Shown here one piece after another: positions 36,241 through 47,267 of a DNA stretch of 64,000 nucleotides (its first letter is position 1; the number at the start of each line of letters is the position of its first letter). Both the position numbers and the translations under genes were made by a program. This stretch comes from Gottfriedia acidiceleris (GTDB lineage Bacteria > Bacillota > Bacilli > Bacillales > Bacillaceae_G). Under the pieces are notes generated by a model. The model saw only the letters and a list, made by a program, of their open reading frames with translations, made no database searches and was not told where the DNA came from. Where the stretch lies: assembly GCF_023115465.1 (NCBI RefSeq), contig NZ_CP096034.1, positions 4,588,001 to 4,652,000 on the forward strand, in the 5' to 3' direction.

Positions 36241-36311
36241 ACTCATAGTCGGTCGATTATATTGGTCGTCCGGTAGAAACTTATGGGCCATATCCCCATG
36301 ATTATATGAGT
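36241..36311 (-). promoter_or_regulatory. Guanine-class purine riboswitch aptamer
   Basis: On the minus strand: P1 arms ACTCATA/TATGAGT, the core TATAATC, GATATGG, GTTTCTACC and CCGACTATGAG. The specificity base in GACTAT is C, which selects guanine, hypoxanthine or xanthine and not adenine. The loop sequences are of the type that pair with each other. Four bases separate it from the next aptamer. Confidence 0.92.
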
Positions 36312-36335
36312 TATTTATATATTTGTACCTTGATT

Positions 36336-36364
36336 ATGTTACACATGCTATTCGATATTTTCAA
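36336..36364 (-). promoter_or_regulatory. pbuX promoter
   Basis: TTGAAA (36359-36364) and TAACAT (36336-36341) on the minus strand with a 17-base spacer. Transcription would begin shortly before the guanine aptamer. Confidence 0.55.
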
Positions 36365-36420
36365 GTAGAAAATGCAGGAAAAGGTGCTCCATTAGAAAAA
36401 AATTAATGGAATACCTTCTA

Positions 36421-37233
36421 TTATGTTCTACGCATATAAGCTTTTACAGTTAGTGGTGCAAAAATTGCTACAATTACAGCAGCTCCAATAAGTGAAATGA
36501 TTAGATCTGAACCAGCAGTTCCTGTGTTCGTGAGATTTCTTACAGCAGTGATCAGATGAGAAATTGGGTTTATTTTTACAAACCATTGTAGCCAATTTGG
36601 CATTGTATCGACCGGTACAAAGGCATTTGAAAGGAATGTTAATGGAAATAGTGCTAGCATAGAAATCCCTTGTACACTTGACGCTGTACGTGCAATTACT
36701 CCAAAAAAAGCAAAAATCCAGCTAATTGCCCATGAACAGACAATTACAAGTAGTCCAGCTAAAACGACATAGCCTAATCCACCTTCAGGGCGATATCCCA
36801 TTATATACCCCATCGTGAAAGTAAGAACGGTAGCGATTGTATAACGTATCGTATCCGCCAATAAGGCTCCGGCCAGTGGTGCAATTCGTGCAATTGGTAG
36901 CGACTTGAATCGATCGAATACACCTTTATCCATATCTTCACGCAATTGTACACCTGTAACAATCGAAGTAGTAATGACAGTCTGTACTAGGATTCCGGGT
37001 ATGATTACCGGTAAATAACTCTTAACATCCCCAGAGATTGCTCCACCAAAGATATAAGTAAACATTAGTGTAAAAATAATAGGTTGTAACGTAACATCAA
37101 ATAATTGTTCTGGTGTACGCTTTATTTTTAATAGACCACGATAAGCCATCGTAAATGAGTTTTTTACTGATTGACTAAAGCTAGTTTTATTTTTTAACTC
37201 ACGATAAGCAGCTGGTTTTATTGAAGTGCTCAT
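36421..37233 (-). CDS. ABC-2 type exporter permease (DrrB-like)
   Basis: 270 residues with six hydrophobic segments. GILVQTVITTSIVTGVQLRED and the AFVPVDTMPNWLQWFVKINP stretch are characteristic of DrrB/ABC-2 permeases. The start codon overlaps the stop of the ATPase gene (ATGA). The pair would export a hydrophobic drug or lipid-like molecule. No biosynthetic genes for an antibiotic are adjacent, so drug resistance is a guess from the family. No convincing terminator follows; a weak TCCATTA/TAATGGA hairpin lies near 36390-36412. Confidence 0.85.
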   Translation of the reverse strand: MSTSIKPAAYRELKNKTSFSQSVKNSFTMAYRGLLKIKRTPEQLFDVTLQPIIFTLMFTYIFGGAISGDVKSYLPVIIPGILVQTVITTSIVTGVQLREDMDKGVFDRFKSLPIARIAPLAGALLADTIRYTIATVLTFTMGYIMGYRPEGGLGYVVLAGLLVIVCSWAISWIFAFFGVIARTASSVQGISMLALFPLTFLSNAFVPVDTMPNWLQWFVKINPISHLITAVRNLTNTGTAGSDLIISLIGAAVIVAIFAPLTVKAYMRRT

Positions 37234-38261
37234 ACCCTTACTCCCTCCATTTCTTTTGTTTTATCTGACTCCTTTGATCCATCATTATCTACGCTGTTAC
37301 CAGTAATCGTAAGGAATACTTCATCAAGAGTCGGCTTTTGCACACTCATTTCAGCTAAATGAATACCTTCATCACGTAAGGCGATTAGTAGGTCGGTTAC
37401 TCGGTCAGCATCCGCCATAGGAGCAGTAATCTTTCCTTCTTCTAATGTGATATTGGATTTTACTTTTAGTACATGTTCTACTGTCTGACGCGCCTTTTGA
37501 ACATCCCTTATATCTTGGATTTTTAATTGTAACGATGAACTTCCAACTGAAGCTTTCAATTCATCAACTGTACCTTCCGCAACTACATGGCCACGATCTA
37601 TTACTGCAATTCGATCAGCTAGTTCATCCGCCTCTTGAAGATATTGTGTTGTTAATAAAACTGTTGAACCTTCTTTTACTAAACGACGAATAGTATCCCA
37701 CATTTGATTTCTTGTACGAGGGTCTAAACCAGTTGTCGGCTCATCTAAGAAGATAAGTGGTGGCTGAGCAATTAAACTTGCAGCTAAATCTAATCTACGA
37801 CGCATTCCACCTGAGAAGTTTTTCAATGGGCGCTTCGCTGCTTCCGTTAAGCCAAATTCCTCTAATAAATCAGCTGCTTTCTTTCGTGATTCCGCTCTAC
37901 CTAGACCTAGTAATCTTGAGAATATAATAAGATTCTCTGTAGCACTTAGTGACTCATCTACTGAGGCATACTGACCAGTAACGCCAATTAATTGACGCAC
38001 AATTTGAGCCTCTTTTAAAACATCATGTCCGAATATGCGTGCAGTACCTGCGTCTTGTCTAAGTAGTGTAGCCAGCATTCTAATTGTCGTTGTTTTCCCC
38101 GCGCCATTTGGACCAAGTACACCGTAAATACTTCCAGCACGAACGTTTAAATCCACTCCATCAACCGCACGATTTTCACCAAATAGTTTAACTAAACCAC
38201 TCGCTTCTACAGCCAAATCTCCATTATTTGGGGTAATTATTTTTTTATTTAAATAGTCCAA
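37230..38261 (-). CDS. ABC-2 exporter ATPase (DrrA-like)
   Basis: 343 residues. Walker A GPNGAGKTTT, signature FSGGMRRRLD, Walker B LIFLDEPTTGLD and the H-loop are complete. After about residue 225 comes the extra C-terminal domain typical of DrrA-type ATPases, with the PTLDEVFLTITG ending. Codon usage appears somewhat more G+C-rich than the neighbours, for example the many GCA/GAC codons around the ATPase motifs. Translation starts at a TTG at 38261 behind AAAGGAGGAAG. It forms one operon with the permease. Confidence 0.9.
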   Translation of the reverse strand: MDYLNKKIITPNNGDLAVEASGLVKLFGENRAVDGVDLNVRAGSIYGVLGPNGAGKTTTIRMLATLLRQDAGTARIFGHDVLKEAQIVRQLIGVTGQYASVDESLSATENLIIFSRLLGLGRAESRKKAADLLEEFGLTEAAKRPLKNFSGGMRRRLDLAASLIAQPPLIFLDEPTTGLDPRTRNQMWDTIRRLVKEGSTVLLTTQYLQEADELADRIAVIDRGHVVAEGTVDELKASVGSSSLQLKIQDIRDVQKARQTVEHVLKVKSNITLEEGKITAPMADADRVTDLLIALRDEGIHLAEMSVQKPTLDEVFLTITGNSVDNDGSKESDKTKEMEGVRV

Positions 38262-38394
38262 TTTACTTCCTCCTTTACGACTTATTACAAGATGAATATA
38301 TCGACTAATTATGAATTAAGTATGAACTTTAAATAAAAATTATCTTTACGAATCGGTACAAGCTAGAGAAACTAGTCGTTCACTCTAAAAGCAA

Positions 38395-38427
38395 AAAACT
38401 TCCCTTAATTTACGTAAGGGAAGTTTT
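38395..38427 (-). terminator. Terminator of helD
   Basis: AAAACTTCCCTTA (38395-38407) pairs perfectly with TAAGGGAAGTTTT (38415-38427), seven-base loop; it lies just after the helD stop and has T runs in both directions. Confidence 0.9.
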
Positions 38428-38432
38428 TAAAG

Positions 38433-40784
38433 TTAATCGTGAGCGATCGTCTGATTTAATAGTAGAAACTCTGAATTTATATTATGCAAAAAAGGAGTCG
38501 CTTCGCCTAAGCTATATAAATGCAACTGATGCATTGCTCTTGTACAAGCAGTATAGAATAGTCTCCGTAAACGCTCATCTCCATAAACTTGAGCTGATGC
38601 ATCATAAATAATTACTGCATCGAATTCAATTCCTTTTGCCAAATATGCAGGAATAATGACTACACCTTGTTCATATTCAACTGAGTTTCTCTTCACGAGC
38701 TTGATTCCTTCTACATTCTTTAAAGCTTCATATGCCTCTAAACTTTCTTCTGCAGATTTGCAAATGACAGCAATTGTATTAAATTCACCTTTCTTTAAGT
38801 CTTCAATTTTAGTTGCAATATGACTATGCAAATCTTCTCGATTAGATATCTGCGTTAACACAGGCTTATCTCCAACTCGTTCAAAAGGCGTAATTAGATC
38901 GCCTCCAGGTATGAGCCTACGTGTGAACTCTACAATTGGTTTTGTTGATCTGTAACTGCGTGTTAGATTGATTACTTTTGTTTCATCTGACCCATATAAG
39001 CCTTTAAGGACATTAAAATCTCCCATTTCACTGGCATGCGCAAAGATCGCCTGATTAAAGTCACCTAGAACGGTCATCTTTGCAGAAGGAAACAATCTCT
39101 TCAAAAACTCAAATTGGAAAGGAGAATAATCTTGAGCTTCATCTACAAGTACAAATTTAATGGTAACATTTGATTGGAATCCTTGAACCAATTCTTTTAA
39201 AAGTAAATACGGTGTAGCATCCTCATAAAACAATTTGCCTTCATCTAACATATTTAATGTTAACTGACATATGTCCTCCCAATTCTCAGGTGTATTCCCT
39301 TCAATCCATTGTTCAATTTGAGTTGGATTGGAAAATAACTGTTTATATACACTCTTTATGTCAATGAAACGTAATCCTCGAACCCATTCACGTAGTGGCT
39401 TTAGTTTTTTACGAACGACCATTCGACCTAATACTTTAGTTTGTTGTTCGTAGTCATCGAATGAGTCCTCTTTAGATTGTTTTTTCTGTAGGTACTTATA
39501 TGCTTTTTGATAATCATCTTTGCTGAGTAACTCGATTTCGTCTTGTACCCAGGTTTTTTTCAATTCTAGCTTTTCCAATTCATTGATTTGTTTGTTTAAC
39601 CATTCCGTCAACTTCTCTAATCGATTATTAAATTTTAAAGAAGTGTCGGTGCTATAAAATCTTTCATATATTTGTTTAGCTGTAACGACTGGTTTGCCTC
39701 TAAATTTAAATCCCCGAAAGACCATTCCCGATAATTCCAATGATTGTCTGTATGCCTTAATCGTTTCAAAGAAATGAGTTGAAGCTTTAAATCGAATGCT
39801 TGAAGTTCTAGTCTTATAGGAAGGATCATCTATAGCAGTTAGCACATATTCTAATTGCTCATAATTATCTTCAACTTGAAACGCATCACTTAGCCTATGA
39901 ACTAAATACTCTTGGAATGTAACTTGCTGCATATTTTCTTCGCCTAGTTCAGGTAAAACTCTCGATACGTAGTTATTAAACATTGCATTAGGAGAAAATA
40001 AGATAATTTGATCTGCTTTTATCCAATTTCTATATTTGTAGAGCAAATAGGCAATCCTTTGTAAAGCTGCCGATGTCTTTCCGCTACCGGCCGCCCCTTG
40101 AACAATCAGTAATCTACCTTTGTCATAACGAATAATCTGATTTTGTTCCTTTTGAATGCTGGCTACTATGCTTCTCATATGCTTGTTTGTACCTTTACCT
40201 AGCACATGCTGCAAAATCTCATCACCTATAGTGAGACTTGTATCGAACATTGATTCAATTACACCGTTACGTATAATGTATTGCCATTTTTGGTCTAATA
40301 CTCCATTTACTTTTCCCCCAGGTGTATCATACTCAGCAGGGCCTGGTGGATAATCATAGTAAACACTCGAAACTGGGGCCCTCCAATCATAAACTAAAAT
40401 ATTCTCTCCAGTTTCATCCATTAGAGTTGAAACGCCAATATAAATACGCTCCGTTTCAGACATACCTTCTTCTGTAAAATTAATGCGACCAAAATAAGGA
40501 ACTTCTTTCATCCGACGAAGTGCTGATAATCGGTTTGAAGATTGCTTATGATTAATTTGTCCGATCGCCAAAAGTTGAGATTGTTGTCTTAAACTAATAA
40601 CCGTCTCTAAATAGTCATCAAAGCTATCCGTATTAACTTTAACCTCATCCCAAAAGTTTTTACGAACATTGATGACTTCGTTTCTGCGTTGGGCTGTTTC
40701 TTCTGTTAGTTTACTAATTTTGTCCGTAATTAGATCTAGTACAGCATTTACTCTTACTTGTTCTTTTTGAAGTTCGTTGTTCAT
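38433..40784 (-). CDS. helD: HelD-type RNA polymerase recycling ATPase (UvrD-like)
   Basis: 783 residues. An N-terminal coiled coil (about 1-100) leads to a 1A domain with Walker A GAAGSGKTSAALQR, then VLVDEAQDYSPFQFEFLKRL (motif II), LTRSYRST, and AKGIEFDAVIIYDA near the C terminus. This is the HelD/HelR layout, in which the coiled coil reaches into RNA polymerase and frees it from stalled DNA complexes using ATP. It is not a processive DNA helicase. ATG 40784 is chosen since AAAGGAG stands eight bases before it; about 14 residues upstream are unlikely. Confidence 0.92.
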   Translation of the reverse strand: MNNELQKEQVRVNAVLDLITDKISKLTEETAQRRNEVINVRKNFWDEVKVNTDSFDDYLETVISLRQQSQLLAIGQINHKQSSNRLSALRRMKEVPYFGRINFTEEGMSETERIYIGVSTLMDETGENILVYDWRAPVSSVYYDYPPGPAEYDTPGGKVNGVLDQKWQYIIRNGVIESMFDTSLTIGDEILQHVLGKGTNKHMRSIVASIQKEQNQIIRYDKGRLLIVQGAAGSGKTSAALQRIAYLLYKYRNWIKADQIILFSPNAMFNNYVSRVLPELGEENMQQVTFQEYLVHRLSDAFQVEDNYEQLEYVLTAIDDPSYKTRTSSIRFKASTHFFETIKAYRQSLELSGMVFRGFKFRGKPVVTAKQIYERFYSTDTSLKFNNRLEKLTEWLNKQINELEKLELKKTWVQDEIELLSKDDYQKAYKYLQKKQSKEDSFDDYEQQTKVLGRMVVRKKLKPLREWVRGLRFIDIKSVYKQLFSNPTQIEQWIEGNTPENWEDICQLTLNMLDEGKLFYEDATPYLLLKELVQGFQSNVTIKFVLVDEAQDYSPFQFEFLKRLFPSAKMTVLGDFNQAIFAHASEMGDFNVLKGLYGSDETKVINLTRSYRSTKPIVEFTRRLIPGGDLITPFERVGDKPVLTQISNREDLHSHIATKIEDLKKGEFNTIAVICKSAEESLEAYEALKNVEGIKLVKRNSVEYEQGVVIIPAYLAKGIEFDAVIIYDASAQVYGDERLRRLFYTACTRAMHQLHLYSLGEATPFLHNINSEFLLLNQTIAHD

Positions 40785-41120
40785 TTCATGCACTCCTTTA
40801 AAAGATAAAAATGGGGGTTGACTCAAGAGGATTTGTATAGTAAAATTAAAGTAGGGAAAATATGACCTCTATGTTATTACCGATGTATATACTGTATTAA
40901 TCTACCACGTTTTTTTCTTTTAGGCAATAGTCCTCGTTCGAAATCATCACTATTTCATCTCAATTACAAAATTTCTACTCAAAAAGCAAAATGACCCACC
41001 CTAAAATGATCATTTAATCACTTATAGTAAGGTCATCCTTATTATTTATTAATTTCTTCTATACATACTTCAATTAGTTACCTTTTATTAAATTTTACCT
41101 CTTTATTAAAATACCTTATT
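40785..41120. other. Intergenic region without a gene
   Basis: AT-rich spacer between the helD start and the nagA stop. It must hold the helD promoter, but no strong -35/-10 pair stands out. AAATGATCATTT near 41003 is a short palindrome. I see no clear terminator for the amino sugar operon. Confidence 0.4.
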
Positions 41121-42272
41121 TTATTTATGATCATTCCTAAATACAAATTCCCCATTCACAATGGTAGCTTGAACATTAAACTTACGATCAATTAAGACGA
41201 TATTTGCCTTTTTCCCACACTCTATGCTTCCAACTTCATGATCAATTTTAAGTAATTTCGCTTGATTAAGACTGACCATCGGTAAAATAGATTCTAAAGG
41301 CAACCCTAAAACGTCTTTTACATTTTTTAAACACTCCATTAAATTAGTCGTGCTTCCTGCTAAAGAGCCTGTTTCTACTGTTCGAGCAATTTTATTTTCC
41401 ACTTTAACATCCAATGTACCAAGCGTATAGGATCCATCTGATAAATCTGCAGCTGCCATTGAATCACTTATTAAAAAAATACGTTCTGTCCCTTTTGCTT
41501 TGTAAAGTAGCTTAATTGCTCCAGGGTGGACATGCTGTAAATCTGCTATACATTCACAATAGCATTGATCATTTGTTAGAACAGCACCAAGACATCCAGG
41601 ATCACGATGATTAAATCCCCTCATGCCGTTAAAAGTATGAACAGAAATTCTTGCCCCATGTTCAATTGCGTTATTTGTATTGTCATAGTCTGCATTTGTA
41701 TGACCCATAGATACGTGAATTCCTTTATCTGTTAGCAATTTAATAGCTTCCTCTGCATGCTCTTTTTCTGGAGCTATAGTGATCACTTTAACCGTATTAT
41801 TGGAAACCTTTATTAGTTCAATTAACTCATCAGTATTTAGTTCACGAATATACTTGACCGGATGAGCACCACGATGCTCAGTTGTGATATATGGACCTTC
41901 TACATATGAGCCAATGATTTCCGCTCCTTCTGTCTGTCCCATCGCTTCACTTACGATTATTACAGCTTTTTTAATTTTTTCGAAATCATGAGTTAGTGTA
42001 GTTGGCAAAAATCCCGTAACTCCATGACGTGCAAGTGACATAGACATTTCTTGTAATGAATGGATACTACCATCCATCGTGTCATTTCCAGCAATTCCAT
42101 GAATATGTAAATCAATCATGCCTGGAATGGCTACAAAACTAGAATAATCCAAAATTTCACAGATAGGTTTATTCGTTGTTACGCCATTGATTTTTCCGTC
42201 GTTAATCAGTATATAGCCAGTTTCGATTACTTTATCGGGTATATAAACTTTTTCTACCTTAATTGCTTTCAT
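41121..42272 (-). CDS. nagA: N-acetylglucosamine/galactosamine-6-phosphate deacetylase
   Basis: 383 residues. Amidohydrolase metal motif DLHIHG (His56, His58), SMGHTNADYD, VHTFNGMRGFNHRDPG and the catalytic aspartate in LISDSMAA are in place. It removes acetate from an N-acetyl amino sugar 6-phosphate. With agaS, a tagatose-type kinase and a class II aldolase upstream, GalNAc-6-phosphate is the more likely substrate (AgaA role), but NagA-type enzymes cannot be told apart by eye. It is the last gene of the operon, 90 bases after the kinase, with a GGCAGCATC/GATGTTGCC hairpin (42324-42348) between. Confidence 0.88.
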   Translation of the reverse strand: MKAIKVEKVYIPDKVIETGYILINDGKINGVTTNKPICEILDYSSFVAIPGMIDLHIHGIAGNDTMDGSIHSLQEMSMSLARHGVTGFLPTTLTHDFEKIKKAVIIVSEAMGQTEGAEIIGSYVEGPYITTEHRGAHPVKYIRELNTDELIELIKVSNNTVKVITIAPEKEHAEEAIKLLTDKGIHVSMGHTNADYDNTNNAIEHGARISVHTFNGMRGFNHRDPGCLGAVLTNDQCYCECIADLQHVHPGAIKLLYKAKGTERIFLISDSMAAADLSDGSYTLGTLDVKVENKIARTVETGSLAGSTTNLMECLKNVKDVLGLPLESILPMVSLNQAKLLKIDHEVGSIECGKKANIVLIDRKFNVQATIVNGEFVFRNDHK

Positions 42273-42362
42273 AACATTTCCCCCTCTATTGTTCGCAGGA
42301 ATACTTTTTCTTAAAGAACAATAGGCAACATCTAAATAGGATGCTGCCTGCTTGCTTAAAAC

Positions 42363-43295
42363 TTACACGTGTAAGTAGTTTAATTTTTTTAAAGTTAAGT
42401 AACATGCTCCATACAGCCCGGCATCATTCCCAAGAATCGAAGGAAATACGGTTGTTTCTTGATGATAAATTGGCATGGTTTCCTTTTTAATCTCAGAGTT
42501 GATGTCTTGAATAAATCGGTCCCCCTGCTCTGCAATTCCTCCCCCGATAATAATTGCCTCTGGGTCCAGAAGATGGACTATATTTGTAAGACCAATGCTT
42601 ATATAATGGATAAACTTTTTATATACGTCAGTAGCAATTGAATCGCCTTCTTCTACTAGAGCCAAGATTTTTTCTCCAGAGATTTTCTCCATAACTTCAC
42701 CATTTTTGTTCTTTTCATCAATAAAATCACCTACTAAGGCTGAAGTAGCAGCATATCTTTCAAAGCACCCTCTCCGTCCGCATCCACAAGAACGCCCGTT
42801 ATTTATGATGACAGTATGGCCTAGTTCACCAGCTAAATGACGAGATCCGCTTACAATCTTCCCATCTATGATAATAGAGCTTCCAATACCTGTTCCTAAT
42901 GTTAGAAAAACTACATCTTTCTTCCCTTGAATTGCACCTTTCCACATTTCACCGATGCAAGCACTTTTTACATCATTTTCTACACTAATTGGTAAATGAA
43001 ATAAATTAAAAAGTATCTCGCCCAGTTTCATTCCTGAATAGTCGGGTATATTGTTGGAAAATAAAATTTCACCTGTTTCATGATTTACAAGACCACATGT
43101 GGAGATTCCGATTCCTGCTATTAAAAAATCCTTTTGGAGCTTTTTTACTTTTTCAGCTAAAAGTTCAGGAAGCTGCTTTTGTATATTTCTTTTTGGTGTT
43201 GGTACCTTATCTTTGTAAACCATTTGCCCATCACGACTTATTAGTCCAAATTTGATAAATGTACCCCCGATATCAAAACAGACTATATTTTCCAT
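42363..43295 (-). CDS. ROK-family amino sugar kinase
   Basis: 310 residues. The phosphate loop DIGGTFIKFG is intact, as is GTGIGSSIIIDG, and the zinc site is CGCGRRGCFE. It should phosphorylate a sugar with ATP, unlike the ROK repressor at 5660-6874. In this operon the natural role is 6-phosphorylation of the imported amino sugar, needed because the uptake system is ABC and not PTS. ATG 43295 has the better spacing to AGGGGG than ATG 43301. It overlaps the preceding kinase gene by 23 bases. Confidence 0.83.
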   Translation of the reverse strand: MENIVCFDIGGTFIKFGLISRDGQMVYKDKVPTPKRNIQKQLPELLAEKVKKLQKDFLIAGIGISTCGLVNHETGEILFSNNIPDYSGMKLGEILFNLFHLPISVENDVKSACIGEMWKGAIQGKKDVVFLTLGTGIGSSIIIDGKIVSGSRHLAGELGHTVIINNGRSCGCGRRGCFERYAATSALVGDFIDEKNKNGEVMEKISGEKILALVEEGDSIATDVYKKFIHYISIGLTNIVHLLDPEAIIIGGGIAEQGDRFIQDINSEIKKETMPIYHQETTVFPSILGNDAGLYGACYLTLKKLNYLHV

Positions 43296-44232
43296 CTTCA
43301 TCGCCCCCTGTTAACTCCTTCACCTTAATGAGATTAAAATAATGTTGAACTTTTGTTAATTCAACTGATCCAGTCCGCTCTGAGGCAGCATTTGATATTC
43401 CGCAGGCACATGACCACTTTAAAATATTTTCAATTGAATAACCTTTCGAATGAGCAAAGGTAAAGCCTGCAAGCATGCTATCCCCTGATCCAATTTGGTG
43501 TACATCTGTCAAAGTTGGAATAACGGCCTGCAGTGTAATGTTTTTGCTAATTAAAAGAGCACCTTCTTTTCCTAAAGAAAGTAAAATGTATTGGATACCT
43601 TTTTGACAAATTTCTCGGGCGTGCCAGATCATATCCTCTATTGATAATTGGTTTAACCCAATCAACTTGCAAAACTCTTCTCTGTTCGGCTTAATTAAAA
43701 AAGGCTTCCCCTTTATGCCATGGGATAGTGATTCTCCACTTGAATCTAAAAGAAAATACTTCCCTTTTTGTTTTGTTTTTTCTATTAGGTCTCTATAAAA
43801 ATCAGAGTTGATCCCATATGGCAAGCTGCCAGATCCTACAATATAGTTATTTGATTCTAGAATGGTATCAAAATTTTTCAAAAATTCTTCTCTTTCATTC
43901 TCCAATATCTCTGGCCCTTGTTCAAGAATTTCTGTATGACCTTCTTTCGATTCAATTGCTAAACAAAATCTTGTTTCACCTTTTATTTCTACAAAACGAT
44001 TAATTAAATTGTAATTTTGAAGCTGAGCAGCTATCCACTCGCCACTTTTTCCACCTAAAAATCCGGTACAAGTAACTTTAACCCCTAACTGAGATAATAC
44101 ACGTGAAACGTTAAGCCCTTTTCCACCTGCTGTTTTATCCACAGCTGTAACACGATTAACGTCATCTATGTGAAAGTCGGGAAGATTATACCGAATATCA
44201 ATAGCTGGGTTTAATGTAATTGTAGCAATCAT
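43273..44232 (-). CDS. PfkB-family tagatose-6-phosphate / 1-phosphofructokinase
   Basis: 319 residues. The N-terminal ITLNPAIDI with AGGKGLNVSRVL and the ATP-binding GSGDSMLAGF near the C terminus assign it to the LacC/FruK branch of PfkB kinases. The C-terminal motif has GSGDS in place of the more common GAGDS. In this setting it should phosphorylate tagatose-6-phosphate to the 1,6-bisphosphate. It begins four bases after the aldolase gene. Fructose-1-phosphate is the main alternative substrate, but no fructose PTS is here. Confidence 0.83.
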   Translation of the reverse strand: MIATITLNPAIDIRYNLPDFHIDDVNRVTAVDKTAGGKGLNVSRVLSQLGVKVTCTGFLGGKSGEWIAAQLQNYNLINRFVEIKGETRFCLAIESKEGHTEILEQGPEILENEREEFLKNFDTILESNNYIVGSGSLPYGINSDFYRDLIEKTKQKGKYFLLDSSGESLSHGIKGKPFLIKPNREEFCKLIGLNQLSIEDMIWHAREICQKGIQYILLSLGKEGALLISKNITLQAVIPTLTDVHQIGSGDSMLAGFTFAHSKGYSIENILKWSCACGISNAASERTGSVELTKVQHYFNLIKVKELTGGDEDGKYSLF

Positions 44233-44236
44233 TTTT

Positions 44237-46296
<2,060 letters not shown>

Positions 46297-46329
46297 ATTT
46301 ATTTCCTCCTATTTTAACTGTTAATGTCA

Positions 46330-46369
46330 TCATTACCAGTTGGGTTAAATAGATACTTCTGTATCTATT
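46330..46369. promoter_or_regulatory. Candidate GntR sites before agaS
   Basis: TCATTACCAGTT at 46330-46341 is the motif shared with the sites at 47194, 51787 and 51887. Next to it AATAGATAC (46348-46356) and GTATCTATT (46361-46369) form a perfect dyad. Both lie 30-75 bases before the agaS start. Confidence 0.55.
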
Positions 46370-46372
46370 TTT

Positions 46373-46441
46373 ATTGTATAGAAAAACACTTAAAAAGCTG
46401 GTTTTCAGACTGATTACAATCGAGTCTTAGCTGCCAGTCTG
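46373..46441 (-). repeat. CAGACTG-family repeat, copy D (short form)
   Basis: CAGACTG at 46406-46412 and CAGTCTG at 46435-46441 are only 22 bases apart. On its left ATTGTATAG (from 46373), TTAAAAAGC and TTTT match the tail of copy A. It lies at the 3' end of the GntR gene. Confidence 0.65.
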
Positions 46442-46447
46442 ACCTGT

Positions 46448-47167
46448 CTATTTTAACTCTACTGTATAAGTAAATTTATCCCCTCTTGCAATCGACATTG
46501 TATACTCAATTACTTTACTTTGATCGTAAGTTACACGTTTAAGCAGTAGACATGGTGCACCTTCGATTATGTTTAGCATTTCTGACTCCACTTTATTTGC
46601 ACTAACAGCCATAAAGCTTTCTAAAGCGCTAGAAATATTCACATTATATTGCGTTCTAAAGATTTCATACATTGGCGTATGTTGCAATTCTTCACTCGAA
46701 AGATTTTTAAAATCCTTTACGGGTACATAAGAGGTTTCATATAACATCGGTTCCTGGTCTGCAAGTCTTAACCGAACAATCTTAAATACCTCTTCTTCTA
46801 CCGATAGATTCATGGCCTTTGCTACTTTACTGTCACAATTGATTTTTTCAAAAGAAACGACCGTTGTCGTTGGGATTTTCCCTGCTTTTTTCATTTCTTC
46901 TGTAAAACTATAAAATTTCACAAGACTTTGATTATACGTTCTTGGAGAAACATATGTCCCCTTGCCATGAACTTTATAAATATAGCCTTGTTTTTCAAGC
47001 TCTTGCATCGTCTGTCTTACCGTTGTACGGCTAACTTGATATGTGTCACACAATTCTCGTTCAGATGGTAGCTGATCGTTTTCAGCAAGTTCGCCTGATT
47101 CGATTTTTTCTAATAAAATATCCATTAATTGATAATAAAGAGGAAGTCGGGAATCCTTTTCAACCAT
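46448..47167 (-). CDS. GntR/HutC-family regulator of the amino sugar genes
   Basis: 239 residues: winged helix LPSERELCDTYQVSRTTVRQ near 33-52, and a C-terminal UTRA domain (MYETSYVPVKDF onward), the NagR/YvoA type. UTRA domains bind sugar phosphates such as GlcN-6P or GlcNAc-6P. It stands between the two halves of the cluster, and its candidate operator lies before both and before itself. ATG 47167 is chosen because AAAGGAG (47175-47181) then has normal spacing; ten residues upstream are unlikely to be translated. Confidence 0.85.
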   Translation of the reverse strand: MVEKDSRLPLYYQLMDILLEKIESGELAENDQLPSERELCDTYQVSRTTVRQTMQELEKQGYIYKVHGKGTYVSPRTYNQSLVKFYSFTEEMKKAGKIPTTTVVSFEKINCDSKVAKAMNLSVEEEVFKIVRLRLADQEPMLYETSYVPVKDFKNLSSEELQHTPMYEIFRTQYNVNISSALESFMAVSANKVESEMLNIIEGAPCLLLKRVTYDQSKVIEYTMSIARGDKFTYTVELK

Positions 47168-47181
47168 GATTAGCTCCTTTA

Positions 47182-47246
47182 GTGGTATCTTTGTCATAAC
47201 CAGTTCAATATATATCTATTATACATAATATTGAAAAAGATACCAC
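47182..47246 (-). promoter_or_regulatory. Promoter/operator region of the GntR gene
   Basis: GTGGTATCTTT (47182-47192) and AAAGATACCAC (47236-47246) form an 11-bp perfect inverted repeat. It flanks a minus-strand TATAAT (47218-47223) that lacks a good -35. TCATAACCAGTT (47194-47205), a variant of the cluster motif, lies in between. This suggests autoregulation, possibly by a loop or two bound dimers. Confidence 0.55.
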
Positions 47247-47267
47247 ATAATGCCACAACAGAATTTT

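Noticed and set aside
36079-36291. A 70-codon minus-strand frame before pbuX
   Set aside because: It covers the two riboswitch aptamers and the terminator; the conserved RNA blocks explain the sequence better than a peptide.
38433-40784. DNA repair helicase of the UvrD/PcrA type
   Set aside because: The helicase motifs are split by large inserts and preceded by a long coiled coil, which is the HelD layout.
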